From Owenia fusiformis (Eukaryota; Annelida; Polychaeta; Sabellida; Oweniidae), in contig CAIIXF020000011.1 in assembly GCA_903813345.2 (NCBI GenBank), forward strand, positions 21,497,754-21,561,753: a DNA stretch of 64,000 bases, given 5' to 3'. Positions 23,567-36,799 of this stretch are shown one piece after another; the stretch's first letter is position 1; each line of letters begins with the position of its first letter. Below the pieces are notes generated by a model. It saw only the letters and a list, made by a program, of their open reading frames with translations. It was not told the origin of the DNA and ran no database searches. A program made the position numbers and the translations under genes.

Positions 23567-26500
23567 AGCAGATAGTTAAGCCTGAACTGGAATGTCCTAC
23601 AGTTGCCTAAATTTCTGAAAAATCTCACAAATTTCTTCAAAATTTTGACATCCGATCGTCACATCTTTGGAAGTGGTCACATATTTGTAAAATAGTTGGA
23701 CTAAGTCCGTAGAAATATCAACAAAGATTTGAACACATTTTTCTTTGGATGTTCAAAATGTCAATTATTAACGTAATTAGAGATAATATTCGAGATTTCT
23801 CGTCGTTTTCTCATTCAGATGTGTTTACGTCATCAAAATGTGTGTGGTAGCAGTAAAAAGGCGAACAAAAAGTGTTCGCACTTTTATATATTACACAGTT
23901 TTGTTGTTCCCGATCATGGCGTAGAATAATGGAAATAGCGTCATGAATCCCGGGACAATGAATCTCGGATCCAAGTACGTCATTAATGGTCGAAAATCAA
24001 AATATTGACAAATTTATAACATAAAAGGCCGAAAGATTATGCGGCAAATATTGAAACGGGGGTTGTCAACATATTGTATTAGCTTTGATCTCTTCAGCCG
24101 GGCAGCAAGCCCCTCAAGTCCATTGTTAGCATTAAAATCCGTGACGTCACGATATATTAATCCGCTGACGTTCAACAAAAATTTTCTTCGTCAGAAATTT
24201 CTGAGATCTCTCATTTCGAAAATTGAATTGCTTGTAACGCGCAAAATGTATGATCATAATTCCTGAAATTACACAGAATCGTTGAGCTTAAGATACCTGA
24301 TCTACGCTGCTAATATTGAAACAATCACGCATGTCTGTCGTGGCGAACAGAAGTTTGTCAGATTTTCAACTTTTTGTTGAAAACACCTTTTCAAGTCGCA
24401 ATTACTAAGCAAAAACGTAAAATACATCATTGATTACTACCCTCGACGGAGCATATATATCTCTTCATATGTCCCTTGTATAAAGTAACTCATTCGATTA
24501 AATATAAGTTGAGAAAACAGACATGATCAAGTGGTTAAAAACGATCAGTCCAAACCTACCGCCATTAAAACTCTGAACTCAGTTTGACCTTTGCATGTTT
24601 TGACCGGACGGCATGACATCTATAGATGAAATCGAATTCTGAATGCATTCTATCTGTCAAGTTTTTAGACAAACTACACTCTCTCTCTCTGGCATTTACC
24701 GTCATTCACAATTCCTTTTCAAAGAACTGTTACTATACCAGGAGGATATCCGGCCGGGAGAAGATAACTGGCCGACCAGAAAGGGCTGTCTATTAGAGCC
24801 CCTTAGTCTATATAATGTCTATAGGAGTACATGGACTTCTATATACTGTACATAACATGTTGTTGTAGTTTATTACTGCCTAGGTCATTTTGACCTGTGG
24901 CTGACAAAGGCACTCACTGTACCTTTCAATTTAAAGTAGGGGGGTGCAATATTATATTTGAGGGGTCAGTCTCAAAATCATCTTTTTAATTAAAGGCCAC
25001 CTAATAGGAATTTTATGTTGTTACTAATAAAACCCCATTCTAAAGGTGTACCATCAAAGGGTCTAGTGCACTCTCCTTTATGATTTTCCCATGAACAAAA
25101 TGAATCATTTTAGGTGTAACATAAAGAATACAATGTCACATAATACTTTGGAAAATATTTAAGTATTTGGACCCACATGGGCTGAGGTTGAGGTCATTAA
25201 GTTCAGTAAGTGTGTATTGACATTGGATGTGCTCCATAGACTTAACATGTGGATACCATCAGATTCCAATGGAGATTCCAATGGAGGCCATTGGTTTCTA
25301 TTGATTTTCACAAAAATACCTAAAATACACTATGACCTGAATTGATTGCAAATTAAATAATTTGACAGTATGACACAAATGGTATATCACATCAGATGTC
25401 CAAATATGAAGTTTGCAATCGATTCACGTCACACTTCAAATTAAAAGTTTATACATTTTTCATCATTTTTTTCCTACAAAATGGCTATAGAAAAATGCTT
25501 CAAAAGCAACTTATTACACTTATTAAACACCATACAACTTTGTAAATCAAAAGATTATACTGTTATGTTTCATTAATTAATAACATATTTGGATAAGATG
25601 TAGGGATGTGTACGATGCAAATGGATTTTGACAGACACAAAAATACTTCCTGGTTTGGAATCTATGCCTCTACACTTCCTCATGGGGAGATCATAATGGA
25701 GAATGCACTGCTTCCTTTCAGTGCGAACACCTGGGTGTTGTATTTTGGTTTGCATTTTGGTTTGGTATTAATTCCTGATTAAATTTTACTTATCATTTCA
25801 TCTCCACTAAGAAAAATTATATTACAAAATGGTAAATAGGAAATGGAAATTCCATACAGTATGCTATTGCAATACCAGTAGATTTATTCTTTTTAAAAAC
25901 TGAACATTATTTTCCATGCCTGTTTACAAGATTTCATTTCAATTTCTAGATAATTCCAAATTAAATTGTCAATGTAATTTATTTTTTATTTAACATACTA
26001 GTAAGCAGTAAGTTATAACAGGTGTTTAATACAATGTATTAGCTCCTGCACATCCATGGACCATGTTTGGTCCTTTGTCTATGCAGCTAGCTACATATTC
26101 CTTGGTTTAGTAAAACATGAAAATTGTAACTTGTTAATTTTTTTTTAAAAACCAGAGAAATATTGGTATTCATGACCTGCTGCCCGCTGATGGCTAATAA
26201 GAACCAAGTACAGTAGGGCAAGTTATTTTAAACAATCATATCTTTCAACATGAGTGAGTACTTTATGACCATAAATACAGTGGTTTCCATGTTTTCTTTT
26301 ATTAAACAATAAGTTTTCTGTCAAGTAAAGTCCCCATGTTATTAAAAATACCAATCAACTCTCTGAAAAATTATGGATTACCACCCCACCCTCTCACTTT
26401 TTTAGTGTTAGGCTTATTTTCTAATAATTATCAAAATTAAATTTTCTAAAGTATAGGTATCGATATGGTGAAATGAATCAACAATGTTTTTTTCTTAAAC

Positions 26501-27204
26501 CATTTACTGAAAACATTCTGTAAAAACACAGTTCTTTATGTAATGTTGACTGATTGACAACAATTTAATGCAAAAATATTGATATATTTATATAACTGTT
26601 TTGTCAACTTCATTTCATTCCGAACATATGATACCAAGAACAAAAGAAGTGTCTGATGTGTTTTCTAAAACAATATAGAGAAAAGTATATACATACATAT
26701 TTTTCAAATTATAATGTTACCATCCAAAATAATGACCATTAAATTGATGATGCGTAATATTTTCAGAATTTTTTGATGACTGGTTTAAGAGAAATGTGTT
26801 CAAAAAGTTCACCATATCTTCTGAAAAGGGGATGGATATTGAAATGTGAGTAAGTTAAAAACCACATATTCAATGTTTTTTTCCCACAAGGAAAACTCAT
26901 TCGATCCATTGTTTTCAGCATAATTCTGGTCATCAAAAATCTTCAAAACTAGACTTTCAATACCATTCTACATATGAAGAGGTTTAGAATAATCTTTTCA
27001 TCCAATTAAAATAAAAAAGAAGATCCTCTTTGTGAGCAAATAGCCTCAATATTTTGAAAGAAATGTTGACATGGGGTTGCTATTCATAAATTTTTGAATT
27101 GTTCAATTGATATTTTTATTATCCTTGAGAATTTTCTTGAAAGATAACATATTGTGTTAGAGAAAAGTCATATCTAAATCGAGAAAGTACTCATGAGAAT
27201 ATGA
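23567..27204. other. RCAN upstream region and intergenic DNA
   Basis: Positions 23567-24300 should contain the RCAN promoter and 5' leader. A 23-nt segment at 23915-23937 has a perfect inverted copy at 30745-30767. From 24300 to 27204 I see AT-rich sequence without convincing codon structure, splice patterns or known families. Confidence 0.4.
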
Positions 27205-27698
27205 TTGTCTAAAATCACTTGCCATACTATACCTGGTCCTTTAATTATCTTATGCCCAGCTAATTTAAATATAATGGCGATTGCCAATATTCTATTCATA
27301 TTTCAATGAATATTCTTATCATATTTCAATGAATATCTATTCATGTTTCAATGAGTTTACCATAAATATTTAGTGGATTACTCTATCTGCCAGTAATTGA
27401 ATTTAGTCACTCCTTTCTGATTAAAAGACTTGAGAGACATCAGACTTTTTCTGTCTAAAATCACTTGCCATACTATACCTGGTCCTTTAATTATCTTATG
27501 CCCAGCTAATTTAAATATAATGGTGATTGCCAATATTCTATTCATATTTCAATGAATATTCTATTCATATTTCAATGAATATCTATTCATGTTTCAATGA
27601 GTTTACCATAAATATTTAGTGGATTACTCTATCTGCCAGTAATTGAATTTAGTCACTCCTTTCTGATTAAAAGACTTGAGAGACATCAGACTTTTTCA
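27205..27698. repeat. Two-copy tandem duplication, ~246-bp unit
   Basis: The second copy (27451-27698) repeats the first (27205-27450) almost exactly, from GTCTAAAATCACTTGCCATA through GACATCAGACTTTTTC. Within each copy ATTTCAATGAATAT is repeated locally, and the number of those subrepeats differs slightly. The near identity suggests a recent event. Confidence 0.9.
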
Positions 27699-28360
27699 GT
27701 TTATGCCTTGACACTTTTAACTGTCAAAGAATAGTGTTAGTGTTTTTGGTCAATGAAAGACTCACCAAATTCTTGCTAAGTTGAATTTAAATGTATATTC
27801 CATCTTCAGTGTCCCCTCTCAACATTAATTGTTTCTCAATACATCTGGATATTTGTTGTCAACGATACTATTTACAGCTTCATTTTTCCAAAACTTATAA
27901 CAGTATCCAGAATATTCTGAAGCAACAATAATCAGAACAGGGTATCTAGATTTGTATATTATGTGGATACATAATCCTATTTTCCTAGGTCAATTATAAA
28001 TTAACCAATGTTGCTCTGCATTCCTCGAAATATGTCTCTCTTGATTGGGTCCAGTCAGCAAGTACCCCATAAGCCTGGAAATATATAGAAGAGAAATTTT
28101 ATATCTACATTTTGACTACAAGGCTTTTTGAAATTATAAAAGCAGAAAAACATTGTCATCCTTAATCTATTTAATTGCACATTTTTTCAATCAATAAAGT
28201 TTTAAAAGATGTTAAAAGTTGAAACATACTAATCTAGTACATGCAATGTACTATGAGAAATTGAAATAAGGTTTTAATTATAATATAACCAAATGATAAT
28301 TTGACAAGTATGATATTATACAAATATTTCGTACAGTTTCATTTAAGAATACTTGTTTAT

Positions 28361-28437
28361 CTTTCAATGATTCTAGCAAAGTGTATTACCCAAAGCCTAA
28401 AGGGTCAGTGGAATACACTTTGCAGAATCATTGAAAG
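28361..28437. ncRNA. Long near-perfect hairpin, microRNA-like candidate
   Basis: The 5' arm 28361-28387 pairs with the 3' arm 28412-28437 over 26 bp with a single bulged A. The loop of about 24 nt can itself pair ACCC with GGGT. Size and shape fit a microRNA precursor, but the near-perfect pairing is also typical of a young inverted duplication or MITE. I do not recognise the arm sequences. Confidence 0.3.
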
Positions 28438-31400
28438 TGCAAAAAGTATCACTGATATTTATATAAGATTACGATAAACTGACAATGACATGACTTTTCA
28501 TAGGCACATTGTCAACAATGATCTGAATTTCACTGTCATTCAGGCTCTAGCTATGTCATACATGTATGTGCTACGGAAATCGCCAGAGGAATCTTGATCG
28601 CTTGCACACAAATATTATTACCTGAATGTTGTATATTCTTGCTAATCCCAAAACCGATATCCAGCAGACAGACATACTCCCAACTTCTTAGACAGATATA
28701 AAGATGAAATACAATGCAGCACACAGTAATTTGACTGACAGATGTCCCAGAGCTCCATATTGTATAGAGATTCTTGTACTCAATCCAATGAGTAAGGACA
28801 GCAAAAAGATTATGATGTATAGCATCATGTCCCCTTATCCTCAGCGGTCCATCCCAGCAGTTCATCACCATGTGTACTCACTGCATGGTCGTTCAGATAA
28901 AATGTGGTCTGTGTGTTATGGTCCTGGAATCGAGATACACAACAGTAGAGCACACAAACATAGACGTTACATCATTGCTGTACATGTAGACTGCATAAAT
29001 AATGTACTTCGAAGCGATACTGTACATGTTTGAAGTAATCATCTATGTAAGCTCAAAAGAGGCTATAGCCAGATCTTGGGTACATTAAATGTTCAAATCA
29101 TTCTAGACTGACTTCATTGAAGTTCATTCATCATATTCGGAAGTTTAGTGGAATTCTTATAATATTCTTTCATTTCTAGTCGGAGATACATGTACAGTAC
29201 CTTACTTCTGAAATTCTAATGCGTACGATATGATGAGGACCTGCACAAAGGTTAGACCTCATTTTGAAAAATCAGGATCAAATTCATGAATTCACAAAAT
29301 CCAAAATCAAATTCTTGAAAAAATAATCGTAACGTAAGAATGAAATTATACATACCTTTTTGTGATAATTAGTTGACATCTTATATAAATGTATGACACC
29401 TCCCAACAAGGAAAGATAATAACTTAACCTAATTGAGCCATATTATCGCAAAATAACACAGGAAAGACTGTACGTTTCAGCAATATTTCAGTGACCTTGA
29501 ACTATGCAAATAAAGATGGCGCCGTATATAATTGATTGGGGACCTGTCATTTTACACCTATCTTCATGATTGAAATTCCCCAATTTTTCATGCGTCTTTC
29601 AATTGATTATTGAGACAGCAATAACATTTGGAATCAGCACTATAAAAAAACACTTATTTGAGAAAATGAAATTATCGTTATCATAAAACGGCCCAGACTT
29701 ATTTTTGGCTCAAAAATTATTTAGTTTTTCTACAGCGCAAATAATCATCGTCTGCAGTAAAACATCGATAAAAGTGAGTAGCTTTAATACCTAACATTAG
29801 AAATTTCAGCAAAGATGCATTTGAATGTATGTTTTTAAAATAAATTGCTTTCTTAGACTTTCTGTAAGTTTCTGGTAGAGTTTAAAACCTTTATTTCTAC
29901 TCATGTCAAAATAAAAAATGAAATTGTATGAATTGCGAAGCCCAATTTCAAAGTCAGATCTTGCCAACTCATATTGTGATTTTGATTAGGCCACAAGGTG
30001 GAAAAGAACCGGCGTCATTAGGGCTATCACATATCTGAATATGATAAAATATAACAAACGTTATCATCAAACGGCCCAGCAAAATTTGCGATTCAAGCGT
30101 TATTTTGGTTAAAAAATATATCGTATTGGGTCCGATGTGGAAATACGTCACAGACACTTCCATGAATAAGATATTCGTTCAAAAGTACATCAGACCGACG
30201 CTTGAGACTACACTCTCACATAATATTGGATAAATATACATTTAAACATTTTCCTAATACCCTTAAACTTAGTTTGAAACAGGCTGTCATTTTCATAGAA
30301 ATCCAATTAACGAACTACTTTCTCTCCGCGGAAGAACACCACATTTTAATGCCAAACAACGTAGACAATTGAATCCAGGGGTCTTGCTGCCCGGCTGCTT
30401 AGAATTCGTTGAATCCTAAGCGATTGGAGTTGTTTAGATCACTTAACGAATGAGATGAAATGATGAGGATTTGGGTTTTTTCAAAGTTTATAATGGCGGC
30501 CAATGGGGGATTTTAGCAAAATATCCCGAAAATTAAATCATTAAAAGGCCGAAAGATCTGTGGATGGATTTAGCTGTTTTATATATCAAAATGAACGCTT
30601 CGTTGGGTCTAACAAGGATCCGTTGAATCCTAAGAAAATAAATGATTTGCTCAAAAGTTATTAAGATTTTAAATTTTGATGAAGACTGCTCTCCATTGAA
30701 ATCTTTGGACCATGAAATGTCGATTTACGCGTGCGTTGTGACGTTATTTCCATTATTCTACGCCATGTTAGGGTGTTGTAACAACTTGTAATGCACGATT
30801 CCCATACATTGGTACAAATTATTGGATGTATAGTATATAGGCCAATGTAGTACATGTACGCAGAGAAATTAAGTATGTATCTGAAATTGGTAAACATTGG
30901 GCAAAACGACCCCGTGGGGCAAAGGCCCATTTTGAACTTTACACTGGCTCTTCAGTCACGTTATCGAATTTTGAAATTTCCGTCACCTTCTCGACCGCCC
31001 TTTTTACCCAGCAGCCTCTTGCCTTATGTAAGGTAATTCTAGTTTTCACACTCTCTTTTTTTGCAAATTACTCCTCCCACGAAAATCTCTAAAAATCCGG
31101 TAACAATGGACAATTCGTTTTGAATTAACATTTTACATAGTAGCATATTTATTCTTTATCAAAATTTCGAGCTTCAAATATTAGGGAAATCAAAATGACT
31201 CAAGCCCATGAAATGACGTATATCTACAAATTCACAGGACGTGGGGCAAAACCATGGCCGCAAAACGGCCAACAAAAAGGTTATAACACACAAAAACCTT
31301 AGGCTTAATGTACAAGAACATTAATTGACTTTCAAATATAGTTTTTTTTATTTGTATTTTTTTCCTTCCGAAACATATCAGATGACGAGTATCATGGTGG

Positions 31401-31640
31401 GTGTTAAGAATGATTTATCCGTCTAATGTTTGCCACGTCTGGGATAAGAAGTGTGTGACCGAGTGACGGACAACGACATCTTTCTTATGATAAGTTCTTC
31501 ATACTCAAAACTGGGCATTCGAAAAGTAGTAGTTCATCATGCAGTCATGGCATCCTTCTTGAGGCATTTGTGTGAGGTCTTGAAATATTTTCTTGTGTGC
31601 AAATAAATTTGAGGCATTTTGCCTAAGTTTCCGATGCACC
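28438..31640. other. Intergenic DNA, no supported gene
   Basis: Short open frames on both strands near 28551-29033 overlap and show no family likeness. AAAAGGCCGAAAGAT occurs at 30543 and also at 24026. CGTTGAATCCTAAG recurs at 30407 and 30622. Nothing else stands out. Confidence 0.4.
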
Positions 31641-31643
31641 AGG

Positions 31644-31905
31644 CCCGTAGCCAGGCGGATGGAGGTGGGGGGGGGGGTTCGAGCGAAAAATTATTTCAAA
31701 ATCATACCGTTTTTCACCATTCTGAGCACTTTTCAAGTGATTTTGACCATTTTTGGGCCTAAGTTGTCAAAAATACACCCCCTGGAATTTTTCAAATTTT
31801 CAAATGTTCAGTTTTTCACCATTATGAGCACTTTTCAAGTGATTTTGGGCGATTTTTGGGCCAAAGTTGTCCACGGACTGCTAACGCATAGAGGTGTGTG
31901 TAAAT
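31644..31905. repeat. Repeat with GTAGCCAG end and internal ~102-bp direct repeat
   Basis: Begins with CCCGTAGCCAGGCGG followed by a poly-G run, as in the element at 6139-6446. GTTTTTCACCATT..GAGCACTTTTCAAGTGATTT is present twice, about 102 bp apart. The other end was not found. Confidence 0.5.
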
Positions 31906-32767
31906 AATTCGATGTTATGTTTTTGGAAATCAAAATACATCCCATTGATAAATATAGACCCAGCCTTCGATTATGTACAAATGCCCAAAGGGTTAACGCA
32001 TTCACTAAGGGTTCGCACCTGTCCACGCGACTTTTGAAAAGGAACGCACGAACTTTTATTTACTGAAGGGGTTGTCTCAAATCATAATCTTTAAAAATCA
32101 ATAAGACAACCTACCGTGCTATACTTCATTAAGGAGTCATAATTAATCTTAGATGTGAAACTTTTGATAAAACCCATTCTAACCCTCTGTAACATATCCG
32201 GAATACATAGTTCTACATTCACATGTCTACAAAGAAAGTAAATTCCAATAATATGGACAATTGAGCGATAATTTAAAAGTTTGTAAACTTCTATGGTTTG
32301 TTTGCTTTTACTGTTGGGAATTAACATGCATTATTTAATTGGCCTCCATGTTTCTGACATTGATCGGTTCTTCAAATACTGGGATTGGTTCCTAATCCAA
32401 CGGTTCATTAAATGAATTTGAATATTGTGATATCCCATTATATTAGATTACCAATAGACTACGATGTAAAGACGTATCAAGTGCAAGGTGATGTCATAAA
32501 TACTAATCGCGTACATAAAGGTAAGGAAATGTTATATTATGTAATTGACAACGAAATGTACATGTATGGTAAAAATGGAATAATATTGTGGTAATTGTAA
32601 AATGGGTTGGTGCTACTTTACCGAGTCTCTAGCCAACAATAACAAACTTGACAAAGAGCCCGGATAAAGAGACGGCCTCGAAAGAAGGTACTGGAGAGCA
32701 AATAAAAATCAAGATAAGAATTAAGGGAATAACGTCACGTTTCTTCATCCTAGGTAAATTATCACGC

Positions 32768-33478
32768 ACATCAATGATGTACTTAAATATATTTACAATG
32801 GTACTTCACCAAACTATTTAAACTTAAAACCAAGAGAAATTAAGAAATTACTGGAAAATAGATACATACAATTTTGGGAAACTAAAATAAAATAAAATAA
32901 TGGTAAATTGAGGTTTTATAAGATAATAAAAGCAAAATGGAACAAGGAACCCTACTTGGATTTAATCAAAAATGAAATAGACAGAAATAACTTGACAAAG
33001 CTAAGAATTAGCGCACATAAATTAGAAATCGAAACAGGTCGTTACACAAAACCAATTACCCCTATTGAAGAAAGAAAATGTTTAATGTGTAACAAGAAAA
33101 CCGGTTCAGAATGTCATTACCTATTAGAATGCAATAAGTTAAAAGATGTTCGGTCAAGTTACATGGATAAAATAAAAAAACACTGTCAAAATTTAGAAAA
33201 CATGAATAACGTGGAACATAAATTAATGTTTCTATTTAATTCAGAGGGAATAATATTAAATATACTAGCAAAATATATATCTAATATTTTTATCGAGAGA
33301 GAAAAAAACACGAAATGCATCCAATAAAATCTTGCAATGATCAAGCACCCAAGCACCCTTTGATTAGTTAATATACTATATAGATAATTAGTTAAGCTTT
33401 TTCATTTTTTTTTCTGTTTAAGCTGTACACTTTGCCCAAATGTGGGATACAAGTATAATAAAGCTCATAATAATAATA
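32768..33478 (+). mobile_element. 3' fragment of a second LINE
   Basis: Encodes the far C-terminus of a LINE polyprotein: INDVLKYIYNGTSP, a stop near 32890, then LRISAHKLEIETGRY and a zinc-knuckle CLMCNKK..CHYLLEC (Cys-X2-Cys..His-X4-Cys). The open part runs 32908-33327. The 3' UTR ends in ATAATAATAATAA. It is a different family from the LINE at 12020-16765. No polymerase core is present. Confidence 0.75.
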
Positions 33479-33479
33479 A

Positions 33480-35616
33480 CTAGACTTGTAAATTGAACAA
33501 AGTTCAATTTAAGACTCCAGATTGATTTACTTGAGTAAAGAGCTGACTAAGTAACTGAGTAGGAAGCTGAGTAAGTAGATGATTAAGTAATTGAGTACGT
33601 AGCTGAGTAGGTAGCTGAGTAAGCAGCTGAGCAGGTAGCTGAGTAAGTAGCTGAGTAGGTAGCTGAGTAAGTAGCTGAGTAGGTAGCTGAGTAGGTAGCT
33701 AAGTAGGTAGCCGAGTAGGTAAGTAGGTAGGTAAGTAGGAATTTTTGACCGGAAGTCGGATTGAAATTTGGTTTGCAGATTTGGATTCCTAAGAAAATTC
33801 TACCCTTAATTCATAACTCATTTTATTTTGACCTACTTTACGGACACCATATCTCAAAAGTGGGTCAAAATACTCTCTGACGGCAAAAAACTAACACTAT
33901 TAGCACACTCTTTGCTACCTGTATACAAAATTTTGAAGCAAATCCTAAAAGTGTAGTGCCAGAATCGCAAAAATAAGGAAAAACTATGAATTTGACCTAG
34001 ATTTTGACCTAGGCATTTTGGTGTCCAAATATTGAAACTAGGTAGCTTTTGAGGTCCCCTTCTTTTATAGGAATTCATTATCTTAAACTGTACTCAATCT
34101 ATATCTCGTATTTTACACTTCAAAAAAATCTTTTTTCCTTGACTTTCTATCAGGATAACATCAGATCGATTTTTCTCGAAATTTCAAAACGCCATAACTT
34201 TCAAACCGGAAGTCGGATTTGATTTAAAGATTCGGATTCCTGACAAAATTCTACCCCTTATTCATAACTCATACGTTAAATTTGGCGAATTTTTATTTTG
34301 ACCTACTTTTCGGACACCATATCTCAAAAGTGGGTCAAAATACTCTCTGACGGCAAAAGGCTTACACTATTAGCCCACTCTTTGCTATCTGTATACAAAA
34401 TTTTGAAGCAAATCCTAAAAGTGTAGTGCCAGAATCGCAAAAATAAGGAAAAACTATATATTTGACCTAGATTTTGACCTAGGGATTTTGGTGTCCAAAT
34501 TTTAAAGCTAGATAGCCTTCGAGGTCCCCTTCTTTTAAAGACTTTCAGAATCTTAAGCTGTACTCAGTCTTTATCTGGTATTTTGCACTTCAAAAAAATC
34601 TTTTTTCTCATTGACATAACATGGGGCACCAAAATTAGCGATTTTTGAGCTTTCAAAACAACATAACTTCCCAACGAAAAGTCGGATCGAAATTTGGTTT
34701 GCAGATTCGGATTCCTGAGAAAATTCTACCCTTAATTCATAACTCATAAGTTAAATTATGAGAAATTTTTATTTTGACCTACTTTACGGACACCATATCT
34801 CAAAAGTGGGTCAAAATACTTTCTGACGGCAAAAGGCTCTCACTATTAGCACACTCTTTGCTACCTGTATACAAAATTTTGAAGCAAATCCTAAAAGTGT
34901 AGTGCCAGAATCGCAAAAATAAGGAAAAACTATGAATTTGACCTAGATTTTGACCTAGGCATTTTGGTGTCCAAATTTCGAAGCTATGTAGCTTTTGAGG
35001 TCCCCTTCCTTTATAGGCATTCAATATGTTAAGCTGAACTCAGTCTATATCTTGTATTTTACACTTCGAAAAAGCCTTTTTTCCCATTGACTTAACATGG
35101 GCACCAAATTTAGCGAATTTTGAGATTTCAAAACACCATAACTTCCAAACCGGAAGTCGGATCGAAATTTTGTTTTCAGATTCAGATTCCTGAGATAATT
35201 TTACACTTATTTCATAATTCACACGTTGAATTTGGAGAACTTTTTATGTTCTGACCTACTTTTCGGACACCATATCTCAAAATCGGTAAGAGTAATCAAA
35301 AAACGGTTTACCATTCGTAATAAGCTTTTTCTAAGGAACATGATGAAAAAAACCAGGAGTGAAAATACCGAAGGACGACTGAGAAAACTTGTAAAATAGT
35401 GAAAAACCACGATTTGACCTAGTTCTTGACCTTTGACCTAGATAAAAAGTTGACCTAATTTCCCAGAAACTAGGCCTCATTACCTAGTTGACTGTGTTAG
35501 CAGATTTAAGTAAGTCCTTCTAGTTACCGAGAAAACGTGACAAGAGAGAAAGAATAATAATAATAATAAGAAAACTGGCAAAAGCAATAGACTCCAGATT
35601 TTCAATCTGGAGTCTA
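33480..35616. mobile_element. Helentron-like non-autonomous element with tandem core (candidate)
   Basis: Starts with a hairpin (AAATTGAAC/GTTCAATTT, 33491-33511) followed by GACTCCAGATTGA. It then has a GAGTAGGTAGCT microsatellite (about 33560-33745) and 3.5 tandem copies of a ~470-bp unit (starts near 33754, 34204, 34678, 35153). It ends with a 12-bp hairpin AGACTCCAGATT/AATCTGGAGTCT. This order (subterminal repeats, microsatellite, tandem core, 3' hairpin) matches pearl/DINE-type Helentron relatives. It sits against the TAA tail of the LINE at 32768-33478. The class is inferred. Confidence 0.5.
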
Positions 35617-36697
35617 ATAATATACAAAATCATGGGACCACGCAGGATGAAGTTAAACATAAACCGAATTGGTTCAGATATAGGAGAATGTGTTTTACAA
35701 GAGTAGTTGATTTAAGGCAGGTAACATCGCTCAGGGGCTGCTGTTGGTTGCATCTGTCAATGTAATAGCTGTGTCACGTGTTGTAAACTCCAAACGACGT
35801 CCATAGCTTTATACCCAAACAAGGATTATATAATCCACGTGTCTACAAGTGAAACTCGCATATGGACAAGGTATAATTGCTTAGATTATCAGTGTGTCTT
35901 TAGTTCTTCAATATCGACGTGCACCTGACACGCGCACTGCGTTACAAACACGCGTAATACCTCACAAACACGCGTAGTACGTCACGCACACGTGCAACAA
36001 AATACCTTAGTAAAGTAGAATTGAAAATTCTGTTTTAGGTTTCGAACATCTTGATAAACTTTGTCATTCGTGATGGTGTAGAAACTGTTAATCTTTTCCT
36101 ATTTCCGTTTTTGTTCATTGCCTTTAAATTGATTCCCGGGAATTGATTGAATACGCTATTTGCTTTAGTGCGCAAAGTTTTGCAACATGGTGTAAAAATT
36201 CGTATAGGAATCTGTATTTTCGTATTATAATACCTACCCCACGATTTCCTTTATCAATCCCCAGGGTATATATTTTCCACCCACGCAAATCGCTACTCCT
36301 GATCATGAATCAACCGGCTATTACAGAATTTCATATTCAGTACTTGTTAACATTAACTTCATCACTGCATTGATTTCTTAACTAAATATTTGTGAGGTTG
36401 GGTTTAGTTACTGGCGACTAAATTTCCATTCAAAGATTGTGACAGTTTTGATCAGAAAGTGAAGTATAGATCACCGGATGATGTAAACATCAGTATTGAG
36501 CAAAAAAGGATAAGTAAGTATATTTTTCTATGAATGATTTAGGAGGAAATGTCACAGTTATTATTGTAAAAAGAATTCTGGCCTGGGGATGCCATCGATG
36601 ACTTCTATTTTTGACTCAAGTCAACAAACCCTAGGACGAAGAGGACTTATCAGTTTCCACACAAGGTAGGAAAATAACTAAAATTGGACTGTCACTT

Positions 36698-36788
36698 ACC
36701 CCCATAAATGTGAGGTTGTTTTTCTTATTTTTACATTTAAAACACTAAAATAAGAAAAAAATCATTCAGCCTCACTTTTATGAGGGTG
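36698..36788. repeat. 91-bp palindromic MITE-like hairpin
   Basis: Arms ACCCCCATAAATGTGAGG / CCTCACTTTTATGAGGGT pair at the outside, and TTTTTCTTATTTT / AAAATAAGAAAAA pair inside. A ~14-nt loop separates them. No coding capacity. Confidence 0.65.
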
Positions 36789-36799
36789 CTTTGACGATC

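Noticed and set aside
28551-29033. Overlapping open frames of ~105 codons on both strands
   Set aside because: They overlap each other on opposite strands, lack known motifs and have no splice context.
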